Of a DNA stretch of 64,000 nt, positions 32,992 through 41,205 are shown piece after piece; within the stretch, counting starts at the first letter, position 1; each line of letters opens with the position of its first letter. Where the stretch lies: positions 1-64,000 of the forward strand of contig DASPKM010000010.1 in NCBI GenBank assembly GCA_035628135.1. The letters run 5' to 3'. The notes under the pieces were generated by a model. The model saw nothing but the letters and a program-made list of their open reading frames with translations. It was not told the origin of the DNA and made no database searches. The stretch is from DASPKM01 sp035628135. Lineage in GTDB: Bacteria; Bacteroidota; Bacteroidia; Chitinophagales; Chitinophagaceae. Made by a program: the position numbers and the translations under genes.

Positions 32992-34245
32992 TTGATTATT
33001 TCCGCCAGATCAAAATTGTTTGAGCATGGTAAGAACCACCTGCCCGACCTTAGCAATGTAATCGTTAAAGACCTGCGGGAATATGGCGTGGAACAAGCCG
33101 GCTCCTATAAAGGCAGCATGGAGGCCTATAAAGGAATGCTCAACAAGATCCGCACCGGCTCCATTCTCACCGAGCAGGATTCCATACGCCTCGTTCCCAA
33201 AACAGAAGAAACAAAGAAACGCATCCAGAAACAGATAGATTCCCTGCTGGAAAAATATTACGAGCTCAAAAACAAGGCAGAAGAAATACACAGCAGCCGC
33301 GACATCACCAAGGGTCTCGTGCCCATCAAGCAATCCGAGATCAACCTGCTCAAAAGTCAACTGGATGAAATTGAAACCACCCGCACCGCTTTGCACAGCC
33401 CGCGGTACAATACGTTCAGCTGGGGCACTTATTCCTTTTTACTTTTTTTGTTGCTGGGACTTTCTTTTTACCTGCTGTATTTCTACATGAGCGTGGCCGA
33501 TTTTGCGCTCAACGGCGTGGACCCCGCCACATTTTTCCAGGAAGGAAGGGTGAACGTACAATTGCTTCCCAACCTGCGCAGGCTCATTTACCTCATCATC
33601 AATTACCCGCCGCTGATAGTTTTTCCAACCATATTTTTTGCATTGGGCACCGCCATTCACTTGTTCTCGGAAAAAAGCGTGCGGTACAGGAAAGTAGTAT
33701 GGGGATTGCTTGCATTGGTATTTGCAGGCGACGTGCTGCTGGCCTTTCAGGTGCACGCAGCAGTAAACGAATTGCTCATCAAAGCCAACCGCCCCGAATT
33801 CAAATCGCTCATCGTGCCTGCATTGGAAGATGCACGATTTTACCTGGTGCTGTTCCTCGGCTTCGGCGTGTTTGCCATCTGGACCGCCATTTACTACCTG
33901 TTGCAGATAGAATGGAACAAACGCAACCAAATGAAGATGCGCTACAAACGCATCACCCGGCTGCAGGACGAAATATTGGACCTGGAAGAAAAGCGCATGC
34001 TGCACGAGACCAATCTGGCCCAGGTGTCCAAACGCGTAGAACAATTATCTAAAGAAAAAGACAGGATGGTGTTGCCGGTTGACAATATCGAAAAAAATAT
34101 TAACCATTTCAGGGACGGATGGAGCGGTTACCTGTCAACGTTATATGGCAGGGAAAAAGGCGAAGAGCAAATACGCATGATCAACGAAACGACAGATGCT
34201 TACATCCGTGAACTGAAAGAATTCCAGGAATCTTATTTTAAATAA
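32992..34245 (+). CDS. Four-segment membrane protein with coiled coils, first gene of an envelope module
   Basis: 417 residues, read from a TTG start (32992); no ATG occurs in frame until codon 43. Residues about 60-130 are a charged coiled coil (KKRIQKQIDSLLEKYYELKN). Four membrane segments follow, around 145-170 (SFLLFLLLGLSFYLLYFYM), 203-228, 235-255 and 283-305 (FYLVLFLGFGVFAIWTAIYY). The C-terminal 110 residues form a second coiled coil (ILDLEEKRMLHETNLAQVSK) and end in the cytoplasm if the topology is even. I recognise no known family. The next gene starts 8 bases after the stop, so the genes are co-translated. Confidence 0.7.
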   Translation: MIISARSKLFEHGKNHLPDLSNVIVKDLREYGVEQAGSYKGSMEAYKGMLNKIRTGSILTEQDSIRLVPKTEETKKRIQKQIDSLLEKYYELKNKAEEIHSSRDITKGLVPIKQSEINLLKSQLDEIETTRTALHSPRYNTFSWGTYSFLLFLLLGLSFYLLYFYMSVADFALNGVDPATFFQEGRVNVQLLPNLRRLIYLIINYPPLIVFPTIFFALGTAIHLFSEKSVRYRKVVWGLLALVFAGDVLLAFQVHAAVNELLIKANRPEFKSLIVPALEDARFYLVLFLGFGVFAIWTAIYYLLQIEWNKRNQMKMRYKRITRLQDEILDLEEKRMLHETNLAQVSKRVEQLSKEKDRMVLPVDNIEKNINHFRDGWSGYLSTLYGREKGEEQIRMINETTDAYIRELKEFQESYFK

Positions 34246-34253
34246 TCAAAGGT

Positions 34254-35369
34254 ATGGTGCGAAACGGATTGATATTGCTTTGCTTTGTCCTGATACTATC
34301 AGGATGCGATGAATTGCAGGAGGCGGTAAACGATGCAAAGAAAGAAACGACCGCCCCGCCCATAGACAAATACATTGTGCTGCTGGACCTTAGCGACCGC
34401 ATATTGTACAACAACCAGCAACAGGTGGCCAAAGACCTTACGGTGTTGAAGGCCATACAGGCCATGTTCAGGGCAAACCTCAACAGCAAGGACCCGGCAC
34501 ACCTGTATTATTCGGTAAATGACAAGCTGAAAGTGCTGATAGCGCCGCAACGGACCACACCGCGCAAATTGTACGACGACGCCGGCCAGCTCCGCGTTGA
34601 GCTCTCGTCGGAAGAAGCGTTGAAAAAAGCAGCGGTAGTAGATCAATCAGAAAAAACATTCAGCTCCGTGCTGCCGGAATTGTACAAACAAGCCATCATC
34701 AGCAACAACAATGCAGACTATGTTGGCGCAGACATCTGGAAATATTTTGATGAAGACCTTTCCGGCGATATCGACAAAGACGCACGCAACACGCTCTTCA
34801 TTATAACCGATGGTTACCTTGACTTTGAAAAAACAGAGGACCGCGCCGTACAGGGCAACCGTTTTACTTCCTGCGCGCAACTCATCAATAGCCTGAAGAG
34901 CTATCCCGACTGGAACACAAAGTTCGACCAGGGTGATTACGGGCTGATGCCTGTCGGCAAAAAGTTCAGCAACCTTAAAGTAGTGCTGCTGGAAATAAAT
35001 CCCAAGCCCGAATGGAATGGAGAATACAAACTGCTGACCCGCATCTGGGGAAAATGGTTCAGCGAAATGGGAATCGATAACTATTGCTTCATCAAGAATG
35101 ACAATATCAACGAAGTAAAAGAATCATTGGAAAAATTCATGCAGGTGAAGATCACTTCCAGGATCGAGCCTGCCCGCTGGGCTGGGGTCACCGTTGCTGA
35201 TTCCGCTGCCGTGGCCAATGGCGCTGGCATCGACAAGCCGCTTACCAGCCTGGCTGTTAAAAAAAAAGATAAGCCGGTAACGGCTTCGTCCAATAAAAGA
35301 TCCCGGCCCCTGAAAAAGCCAAAATCCAGGCAGGATGAACAGGTCAGCTTTGGCCCTTTGTATAAATAA
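34254..35369 (+). CDS. Lipoprotein with vWA-like domain, second gene of the module
   Basis: 371 residues. Lipobox LILSGC with Cys19. The domain at about 40-290 has a vWA/Rossmann-like look: YIVLLDLSDRILYNN, where Asp-x-Ser-Asp resembles a partial MIDAS (canonical DxSxS), helices with VLKAIQAMFRANL, and a second strand NTLFIITDGYLDFEK whose Asp could complete a metal site. The C-terminal 70 residues are Ala/Lys/Arg-rich and likely disordered. Such domains bind partner proteins through a divalent metal. Between genes one and three of the module. No homologue named. Confidence 0.65.
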   Translation: MVRNGLILLCFVLILSGCDELQEAVNDAKKETTAPPIDKYIVLLDLSDRILYNNQQQVAKDLTVLKAIQAMFRANLNSKDPAHLYYSVNDKLKVLIAPQRTTPRKLYDDAGQLRVELSSEEALKKAAVVDQSEKTFSSVLPELYKQAIISNNNADYVGADIWKYFDEDLSGDIDKDARNTLFIITDGYLDFEKTEDRAVQGNRFTSCAQLINSLKSYPDWNTKFDQGDYGLMPVGKKFSNLKVVLLEINPKPEWNGEYKLLTRIWGKWFSEMGIDNYCFIKNDNINEVKESLEKFMQVKITSRIEPARWAGVTVADSAAVANGAGIDKPLTSLAVKKKDKPVTASSNKRSRPLKKPKSRQDEQVSFGPLYK

Positions 35370-35393
35370 CGTTTAATGCGTACTTCTGAAAAC

Positions 35394-35437
35394 GGTCATT
35401 GGGTCAATAGGTTATTAAGTCATTTACCCCAATGACC
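35394..35437. repeat. Intergenic octamer repeat with inverted ends
   Basis: GGTCATTGGG at 35394-35403 and CCCAATGACC at 35428-35437 are perfect inverted arms. The loop carries further words of the tgacttaat family in opposite orientation. Same word family as 29996-30026 and 39765-39787. It stands between genes two and three of the envelope module and could be a weak terminator or processing site. Confidence 0.6.
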
Positions 35438-35471
35438 AGAAGGTACTAATGAATTGTAAAAACTAACTATT

Positions 35472-36389
35472 ATGCGCACACTATTTTTCTTCGTATTTGC
35501 AGCATTTACCATGATCCTTGCATCATGCGCCAGCTCGAGAGTGCAAAGCCTTGCCAAAGCCACGCAGGAGGCCCTGGAACTGGTGAAGCAGGAAGCGCAA
35601 CGAGCCATTCAGCTCACCGCCGAAAAGATCCGCAATTATGAAGTTGATTCGGACATTGGCAAGCAGGTGATAGAAAACCTGCAGGTGGTGGAGAACAAAG
35701 TAGACCAGCAACTGGCCAAGGTAGATGAACTCGATAAGTCGAACAACCGCGAAGCCATCCTGCGTTTTGCCGAACAAACAAACGTCATCATCCAGAGCGC
35801 GCTTACGGACCTCAAATCGCTGAACGACCTGTACGAAGTATCCACTTTCTCGCAGTTTGAAACTGCCACCTTCTTCCCTACCGGTGGATATACCATCCCG
35901 GCTGAAAAAATGGAGGAAGCAAGGATTTCGATGGAACCTATCGTGCAACGCATCATCAAGTTCATCGGCGACCATCCCAAACAACGCTTCGTAGCGGTAA
36001 TAGTATGCTCAGGATTTTCCGATGAATCGCCCGTAGGAAAAGAATCGCCCTTATACAAAAGCCTGCTCGATAAAATGGGCAAGCCGAATCCTACCAGGCA
36101 GGAAATGAACACCAAACTGTCTGAGCTAAGGGCTAAGAGCATCGCCAAAATCCTGGTAGACCTCATCAAGGTAAACGAAGGCGCCATACCCAATCCGCGC
36201 CTCATCAACTATGATATCAAATGGCTGGGCAGGGGCGAAACGCTTCCCTACCCCGATAAGGTCAAGGATTACAAACCCGTTGACAAAAGAAGAAGAATGG
36301 TATCGCTGATCTGGAACGTACTTCCCGGTTCATTATATATAGAAGGCGTAAATGCCGATGTGTTGAACCAGCAAACCAAGGGCGAGTAA
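35472..36389 (+). CDS. OmpA-like lipoprotein, third gene of the module
   Basis: 305 residues. Lipobox MILASC with Cys17. Residues about 20-110 form a long helix (QEALELVKQEAQRAIQLTAE, ENLQVVENKVDQQLAKVDEL). Residues about 125-300 resemble an OmpA-type peptidoglycan-binding domain: TATFFPTGGYTIPAEKMEEA, then KFIGDHPKQRFVAVIVCSGF, ELRAKSIAKILVDLI and the terminal VDKRRRMVSLIW (compare NRRVE in OmpA). An insert of about 35 residues splits the usual spacing. It would tether the outer membrane or the module to the cell wall. A strong terminator follows at 36405-36450. Confidence 0.7.
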   Translation: MRTLFFFVFAAFTMILASCASSRVQSLAKATQEALELVKQEAQRAIQLTAEKIRNYEVDSDIGKQVIENLQVVENKVDQQLAKVDELDKSNNREAILRFAEQTNVIIQSALTDLKSLNDLYEVSTFSQFETATFFPTGGYTIPAEKMEEARISMEPIVQRIIKFIGDHPKQRFVAVIVCSGFSDESPVGKESPLYKSLLDKMGKPNPTRQEMNTKLSELRAKSIAKILVDLIKVNEGAIPNPRLINYDIKWLGRGETLPYPDKVKDYKPVDKRRRMVSLIWNVLPGSLYIEGVNADVLNQQTKGE

Positions 36390-36404
36390 ATAATTGAAAA
36401 TGAG

Positions 36405-36450
36405 ATTGAGCTTTGAGGTGCCGCGCACATCTCAAAGCTCAATTTTTTTT
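36405..36450. terminator. Strong bidirectional terminator
   Basis: ATTGAGCTTTGAG and CTCAAAGCTCAAT form a 13-pair perfect stem with a 13-base loop, followed on the plus strand by eight T and preceded by AAAATG on the other side. It separates the envelope module from the convergent dnaB gene and overlaps the last bases of dnaB. Confidence 0.85.
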
Positions 36451-38005
36451 AGAAGGGTGTTTCTTCATCGTCGAAGGTCGCATCATTCATTTTGCTTCCA
36501 TGCTGAATGTACAACTTCGGGCCATCAACATCCTGCACGGGCTTCCAGCTTCCGCCAGGAGGCAGTCCTATTCCTGAATAATCATCGCCATCCCAATCCA
36601 CGAACTTCTGGATGTGCAGTAATGCACGCAGCTTGATGGTTTCCAGCGAACCGTTACGGTGCTTTGCCACACGCACGTGTGTTTCTCCGCGGTTGCTTTC
36701 GCCCAGTTCGTTGCTGGTGATGTCGTAATACTCGGGGCGGTACAGGAACATTACCATGTCCGCATCCTGCTCGATGGCGCCTGATTCGCGAAGGTCGCTC
36801 AGTTGGGGCATCTTGTTTCCTTCCTTACGCTTTTCCACCTCACGGCTCAACTGGCTTAATGCGATGATGGGTATGCCCAATTCTTTTGCAAGGCCTTTCA
36901 GGTCGCGCGATATTTTACTGATCTCCTGCTCGCGGTTGGAGTTGCGGTTCTCCGAGGTGCCGCTCATCAGTTGCAGGTAGTCGATGATGATCATGCCTAT
37001 GTTGTGCTTATTGCGCAACCGGCGGCATTTTGCGCGCAGCTCGAATATGTTCAATGCGGGCGTGTCGTCAATAAATATGGGCGCCTGGGCCAAACGCTGA
37101 ATGCCTCTTGCATACAGCTGCTTCATTTCGTGTTCTTCCAGCTTGCCGCGGGCGATTTTCTCGAGCATGATCTCGCTTTCGGCGGCCAGTATACGTTGTA
37201 CCAGCTGGCCCGCGCTCATCTCCAATGAGAATATGCCAACGGGCGTAGGCTTTGTGGGATGCAGGGCCGCATTGCGCGCGAGGTTCAGTGCAAAAGCGGT
37301 TTTACCAACCGAAGGACGTGCAGCAAGAATAATAAGGTCTGTATTCTGCCAACCATAGGTTACCCGGTCCATGCTGGCAAAACCGCTGGGCACGCCCGTA
37401 ATGTCTTCGTTCTTGTTGCGGAGGTCCTCTATGCGTTGAATGGTCTTCACCAACACGCGGTCGATAGGATCGAAATTCTTACGGAGGTGGTTATTCGTTA
37501 TCTCGAATAATTTGCTTTCTGCTTCGTCCAGCAGGTCGAATACATCGGTGCTGTCCTCGTAGGAATCGCTGATGATCTCGCCGCTGATGCGTATGAGCTC
37601 GCGTTGAATAAATTTTTGCAGCACGATGCGGGAGTGCGCCTCGATGTTGGCGGTGGACACTACCGTATTGGTGAGGCGGGTTACGTAGTACGGCCCTCCC
37701 ACTACTTCCAGCTCTTCTTTAAGCTTAAGCTCTTCTACTACCGTAAGTATATCGATGGGCTGGCTTTTTTGCGCCAGTGATTGCATGGCGCGGTAAATGC
37801 GCTGGTGTGCATCGACATAAAAACATTCTGGTTTCAGGATTTCTACTACGGTGTCAAAAGCGCTTTTTTCGAGCATGATAGCGCCCAATACGGCTTCTTC
37901 AAGGTCCTTGGCTTGGGGAGGCACCTTGCCGTATACCATTGTGCTTAAGTCGATCGACGATTTACGGCGCGCCTTTCGGTCTTTGTTCAGGTTAGTCAGA
38001 TCCAT
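36449..38005 (-). CDS. dnaB: Replicative DNA helicase DnaB
   Basis: 518 residues from the ATG at 38005 (MDLTNLNKD). The longer in-frame start is less likely. The N-terminal DnaB domain (KVPPQAKDLEEAVLGAIMLE) is followed by a linker helix and the RecA-like domain: Walker A AARPSVGKTAFALNLA, LEMSAGQLVQRIL, IIIDYLQLMSG (Walker B), then IALSQLSREVEKR and an arginine-finger region. It unwinds DNA at the fork as a hexamer and loads through DnaA/DnaC-like factors. The C-terminal tail is longer than in E. coli (GMPP-type, then a Asp/Glu-rich end). Single gene. Confidence 0.94.
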   Translation of the reverse strand: MDLTNLNKDRKARRKSSIDLSTMVYGKVPPQAKDLEEAVLGAIMLEKSAFDTVVEILKPECFYVDAHQRIYRAMQSLAQKSQPIDILTVVEELKLKEELEVVGGPYYVTRLTNTVVSTANIEAHSRIVLQKFIQRELIRISGEIISDSYEDSTDVFDLLDEAESKLFEITNNHLRKNFDPIDRVLVKTIQRIEDLRNKNEDITGVPSGFASMDRVTYGWQNTDLIILAARPSVGKTAFALNLARNAALHPTKPTPVGIFSLEMSAGQLVQRILAAESEIMLEKIARGKLEEHEMKQLYARGIQRLAQAPIFIDDTPALNIFELRAKCRRLRNKHNIGMIIIDYLQLMSGTSENRNSNREQEISKISRDLKGLAKELGIPIIALSQLSREVEKRKEGNKMPQLSDLRESGAIEQDADMVMFLYRPEYYDITSNELGESNRGETHVRVAKHRNGSLETIKLRALLHIQKFVDWDGDDYSGIGLPPGGSWKPVQDVDGPKLYIQHGSKMNDATFDDEETPF

Positions 38006-38047
38006 GGCGGGGTCACGAATAAATGAGTTAATCAAATAGCATTGCAA

Positions 38048-38693
38048 TTCCGGGTTCTTTAAAGGATTGCGGCCGAACTGCCGCTTATTGGATTCATCTA
38101 ACCAAAACCTGCGGGATATTTGTTTTTACTATTATCAGAACGTTACCTCAATGTTACCGCAATGTTTCCTTTGGGGGGTCAGGGGGGCGAATATAAACCC
38201 GCAATTGCTGGCAAAATTAAATTCAAACACGAATAATTATTCATTAACAATTCACACAAAACTCATACAAACGCACAGGTTATGCACTAAAATTTCGAAC
38301 GTTTCCACAATTTAAAAAAGTTTTGCGTGCAAATTCATACAAAATCCACAACCCTTGTGCTAAAGAATTCTGAGGCAAAAATTTGGTGAAATGCGTGATC
38401 GTATGAGATGTAGCAGCAGTGGGATTCTTCGCAATTTTACGATGCGTCCTTCGCATGTAATCCACTCCTGGCAGCACTTCGCGGCGGCCGTTACAAAGCG
38501 GTTTTTACGCTTTCCTTTGTTGATAAGGGTTTCAGGGCAAGGGCGGCAGTACTAGTGCAGGCACATGCCTCCAAACGCAACCTGGGCCTGCGTTACAGGC
38601 TTCGCTTTAACCTTGCCCCTGTAATGCGCATGCGCCGTAACGCGTGAAATTGCCGCTTATTACTCCATTGTCCAACATTCCTATCTTTGTTAC
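38048..38693. other. Long intergenic region upstream of dnaB
   Basis: 646 bases without a convincing gene. The left part (38,100-38,400) is AT-rich with several tcacaca/tccacaa words and a short G run (ggggggtcaggggggc, 38173-38188) that could form a quadruplex. The right part is GC-rich. TATCTTTG at 38682-38689 is a -7 element for the next plus-strand gene, giving a very short leader. Confidence 0.45.
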
Positions 38694-38978
38694 ATGCAGC
38701 TCGAGCAGCAAATACACCACGTGCATCAAAAGCTACAACAGCTGCTGAAACGCTACGCCGCATTACAAAAAGAAAACGGCCAGTTACAGGAACAACTGAC
38801 ATCGCTGCAATCAGAATACCGCCAGCAATCTCAATCGATGGAACTGCTGCAACAAAAGGTACAGGTGCTGCAAGCCGCCAGGGGGGAAATGAGCGAGGAA
38901 GAAAAGAAAGCCTTCGATAAAAGACTAACACAATACATCAGGGAAATAGACCGCTGTATTGCCATGCTAAGCGAGTAA
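38694..38978 (+). CDS. Small coiled-coil protein, ZapB-like, next to zapA
   Basis: 94 residues, almost entirely one coiled coil (QQLLKRYAALQKENGQLQEQ, SEYRQQSQSMELLQQKVQVL), ending in a helix with DKRLTQYIREIDRCIAML. Size and position before zapA fit the division-ring factor ZapB or a functional analogue, but sequence alone cannot separate it from other coiled coils. A -7 element TATCTTTG ends 4 bases before the ATG, so the transcript may be nearly leaderless. An opposite-strand gene lies between it and zapA. Confidence 0.6.
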   Translation: MQLEQQIHHVHQKLQQLLKRYAALQKENGQLQEQLTSLQSEYRQQSQSMELLQQKVQVLQAARGEMSEEEKKAFDKRLTQYIREIDRCIAMLSE

Positions 38979-38981
38979 TGC

Positions 38982-39236
38982 TCACACGCGCTTTACCAAT
39001 CGCATCTTTGTTTCATCCGCGCCATGTTTAACTTCCAGTGAATACACGCCATAGGGCAGATCGTTCAATCCATTCCAGTTAAATACCTGTGGTTGTGTTT
39101 CCACTGCTGTTTCCAGCGCGCTGCATACGCATCCGGCGTCATCGCGCAGCACAGCTTGTAACAAAAAAGGTTCGGGAGCATCAACCTCCAGCGTGAGGCG
39201 GTCGATAAAAACATTCGATTTTACTTTAAGCAGCAT
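38982..39236 (-). CDS. Small T9SS-sorting-domain-like protein
   Basis: 84 residues, no signal peptide. The text resembles a stand-alone C-terminal sorting fold: FIDRLTLEVDAPEPFLLQAV, a variable loop with two cysteines, NWNGLNDLPYGVYSLEV and a basic end KMRLVKRV. Without a secretion signal it cannot be exported as such, so it may be a fragment or a cytosolic relative. It lies on the opposite strand within the zapB-like/zapA pair. Confidence 0.5.
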   Translation of the reverse strand: MLLKVKSNVFIDRLTLEVDAPEPFLLQAVLRDDAGCVCSALETAVETQPQVFNWNGLNDLPYGVYSLEVKHGADETKMRLVKRV

Positions 39237-39385
39237 CGTTGATTGGTTTTTGGGGTTAAGATGGAACCAATAAATTTCTCGCAGGAATAACGGACGATTG
39301 AGATTAAGTTGCCTTAACTTAGTTCCTATCTCAGGGTAGGGATTGTTAAAAAAATGTGGATAAATTTAAAGAGGTTATTTGAACT

Positions 39386-39676
39386 ATGCAAGAATTGATT
39401 CCAATAAATATTGTGATCGGCGACCGTACCTATCGAATCCGCACGGCCCCGCGCGACGAAGAGGTGGTCAGAAAAACGGTTCGCACCATTAACGACAAGA
39501 TCGTCGAATTCAAAACCCAGTTTGCCGGCAAGGACATGCAGGACTATATCGCCATGGTATTAATATGGTTTGCCACCACTATTTCCTCCGAGGGCGGACA
39601 AGCCGTCCAACCCCAGGGCCTAGCCGAAAAACTTAAGCAAATGGAGACCCAGATAGATGAGGCAATGCGGCAATAA
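39386..39676 (+). CDS. zapA: Cell division protein ZapA
   Basis: 96 residues. Start LIPINIVIGDRTYRIRTAPR is the N-terminal beta hairpin, then EEVVRKTVRTINDKIVEFKT and IAMVLIWFATTISSE, and a C-terminal coiled coil (LAEKLKQMETQIDEAMRQ). ZapA binds FtsZ and bundles filaments at midcell. The preceding 25 bases contain TTGAAC before the ATG; a TGTGGATAA word stands 26 bases upstream and is probably chance. A perfect stem-loop follows the gene. Confidence 0.85.
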   Translation: MQELIPINIVIGDRTYRIRTAPRDEEVVRKTVRTINDKIVEFKTQFAGKDMQDYIAMVLIWFATTISSEGGQAVQPQGLAEKLKQMETQIDEAMRQ

Positions 39677-39726
39677 GGCCAGGTCGCCTGGTCATCTGGT
39701 CAGTAAGCCATCAAGATATAACTAAA

Positions 39727-39754
39727 ACGGCCAACCGTTGTACCGGTTGGCCGT
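39727..39754. terminator. Stem-loop terminator after zapA
   Basis: ACGGCCAACCG-ttgtac-CGGTTGGCCGT is an 11-pair perfect stem followed by CCTTATTTAG. The T run is weak but the stem is very stable. It lies between zapA and the convergent thioredoxin-fold gene. Confidence 0.75.
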
Positions 39755-39764
39755 CCTTATTTAG

Positions 39765-39787
39765 TTAATGACTTAATGACCCAATGG
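39765..39787. repeat. Intergenic octamer repeat, third site
   Basis: The words ttaatgac, ttaatgac and ccaatgg follow one another, as in 29996-30026. Always intergenic in this window. Confidence 0.55.
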
Positions 39788-39809
39788 CTTTTAGCGATTA
39801 ACCCATCGA

Positions 39810-40973
39810 TTAATTACCGAATATTTCCGCCAGCTTCTTTTGAAGCTCTTCTCCTCTCAAATTCTTGGCGATGATCTTGCCCTGGGGGTCTAACAGGAAG
39901 CTATAGGGTATTCCCTGGATCCCATATTGCTTAGCAACAGCGTTGTCCCAGAACTTCAGGTCGCTCACGTGTGTCCAGGCCAGCTTATCATCGTAAATGG
40001 CCTTCATCCACTTGTCTTTTTGCCCAGGCCTGTCCAATGAAACGCCCAGAACATGAAAACCTTTGTCTTTGTATTTATCAAAGGCGGCTACGATGTTCGG
40101 GTTTTCCTTACGGCAGGGGCCGCACCAGCTTGCCCAGAAATCAACCAAAACATATTTACCGCGCAGCGAAGACAGGGTAACCGGCATGTCGGCGGTATCA
40201 TTTTGCGTAAAGTCCATGGCTACCACGCCCACGCTGGTCTTCTTTGCAATCTCCAGCCTGTTGGCCAGCGTTTTGCCCGTAGGCGAGCTTTGTACGGAAG
40301 CCGGCAATAATTTGAACAGCGGCTCTACTTCTTCCGCGTTGATATCCCAACCTGCAACGCTGCTCACCGCAAAGATGGCATAAGGAGAAGTGGGGTTCTT
40401 TTGAACATATTCTTTGTTGATTTTCTTGATTTCATTTTCCACCTCACGGAACTTTAGCTCCACGGCCTTCGCGCCTGCTTCATCCTGGGCGCGGGCCAAC
40501 TGATTCCACTCCTTACTCAATTCAGCCATCTTATCGTTGAAAGGTTTGGTAAGCGCCATCACTTTTTTGTATTCGTCGTGTGTTTTGGACCCCTTTACAA
40601 CCGAGTTGCTGAAGGAATCAACTGTAATAATCGTTATGGCGCCCTGGTCAACAAAAACAGTCAGCAAGTCCCTGGGCATGGATGGACGGCGGTTGATGCC
40701 TACCGCAGCCGCTTCGGCAGAATCCACTACCAGGCGCAGGTTCAACCGGGTGGGCTCGGAAAATTGGCCCTTCAGGGTAAACCATCCGTTTTCGATAGCA
40801 GCACTGTCCGTCACGCGTTTGCCTTCGACCACGTAACTGATCATTACTTTCTTGGCTGGCTCTTTTATCTTGCTCAGGTCGCCCTTTAGGCTGTATTCAA
40901 ACATCTTAGGATCGTTGTTCCCGAGCACCGACAGAGGCAGTGCGGCCAGCAGCACCAATGCTATTTTTTTCAT
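39810..40973 (-). CDS. TlpA-like periplasmic thiol:disulfide protein with DUF4369
   Basis: 387 residues from the ATG at 40973 (MKKIALVLLAALPLSVLG, a signal peptide). Residues about 25-135 are the DUF4369 beta-sandwich (FEYSLKGDLSKIKEPAKKVM, WFTLKGQFSEPTRLNLRLVV). A helical linker follows, then the AhpC/TSA-thioredoxin domain at about 245-387: ALRGKYVLVDFWASWCGPC... with active-site WCGPC, YKDKGFHVLGVSLDRPG, IPYSFLLDPQGKI. It would reduce or resolve disulfides of exported proteins. The family is abundant in Bacteroidota. Single gene. Confidence 0.85.
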   Translation of the reverse strand: MKKIALVLLAALPLSVLGNNDPKMFEYSLKGDLSKIKEPAKKVMISYVVEGKRVTDSAAIENGWFTLKGQFSEPTRLNLRLVVDSAEAAAVGINRRPSMPRDLLTVFVDQGAITIITVDSFSNSVVKGSKTHDEYKKVMALTKPFNDKMAELSKEWNQLARAQDEAGAKAVELKFREVENEIKKINKEYVQKNPTSPYAIFAVSSVAGWDINAEEVEPLFKLLPASVQSSPTGKTLANRLEIAKKTSVGVVAMDFTQNDTADMPVTLSSLRGKYVLVDFWASWCGPCRKENPNIVAAFDKYKDKGFHVLGVSLDRPGQKDKWMKAIYDDKLAWTHVSDLKFWDNAVAKQYGIQGIPYSFLLDPQGKIIAKNLRGEELQKKLAEIFGN

Positions 40974-41205
40974 GCAGGAGATTTTGAACACAATTTATAA
41001 TATATAGAGGCATCCCCCGCTCCGTTCATATAAATAGTGGGGAATAGACAAAATAGCGGTCCTATCCTTACCAACCTTCCATGGTTAATTGCCGCTCTGG
41101 GCCGACAGAGGGAAATTTGTATCTTCGCCCATTGCTGTCAAATCCAAAAACTTACGTATTGATAGCCGGTATACCCCATTATGAACACTTTAAACAAATA
41201 TCAGA

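Noticed and set aside
33439..34044. Antisense frame of 201 codons in the first gene of the envelope module
   Set aside because: It mirrors membrane segments of the plus-strand gene, and its residues show shadow-type bias.
32992..36389. Zorya-type phage defence
   Set aside because: An OmpA-like partner is present, but the first protein lacks MotA signatures and no ZorC/ZorD-type helicase or nuclease is seen.
38100..38400. Replication origin near dnaB
   Set aside because: Only loose tccaca words and no run of TTATCCACA boxes; dnaA and other origin markers are absent.
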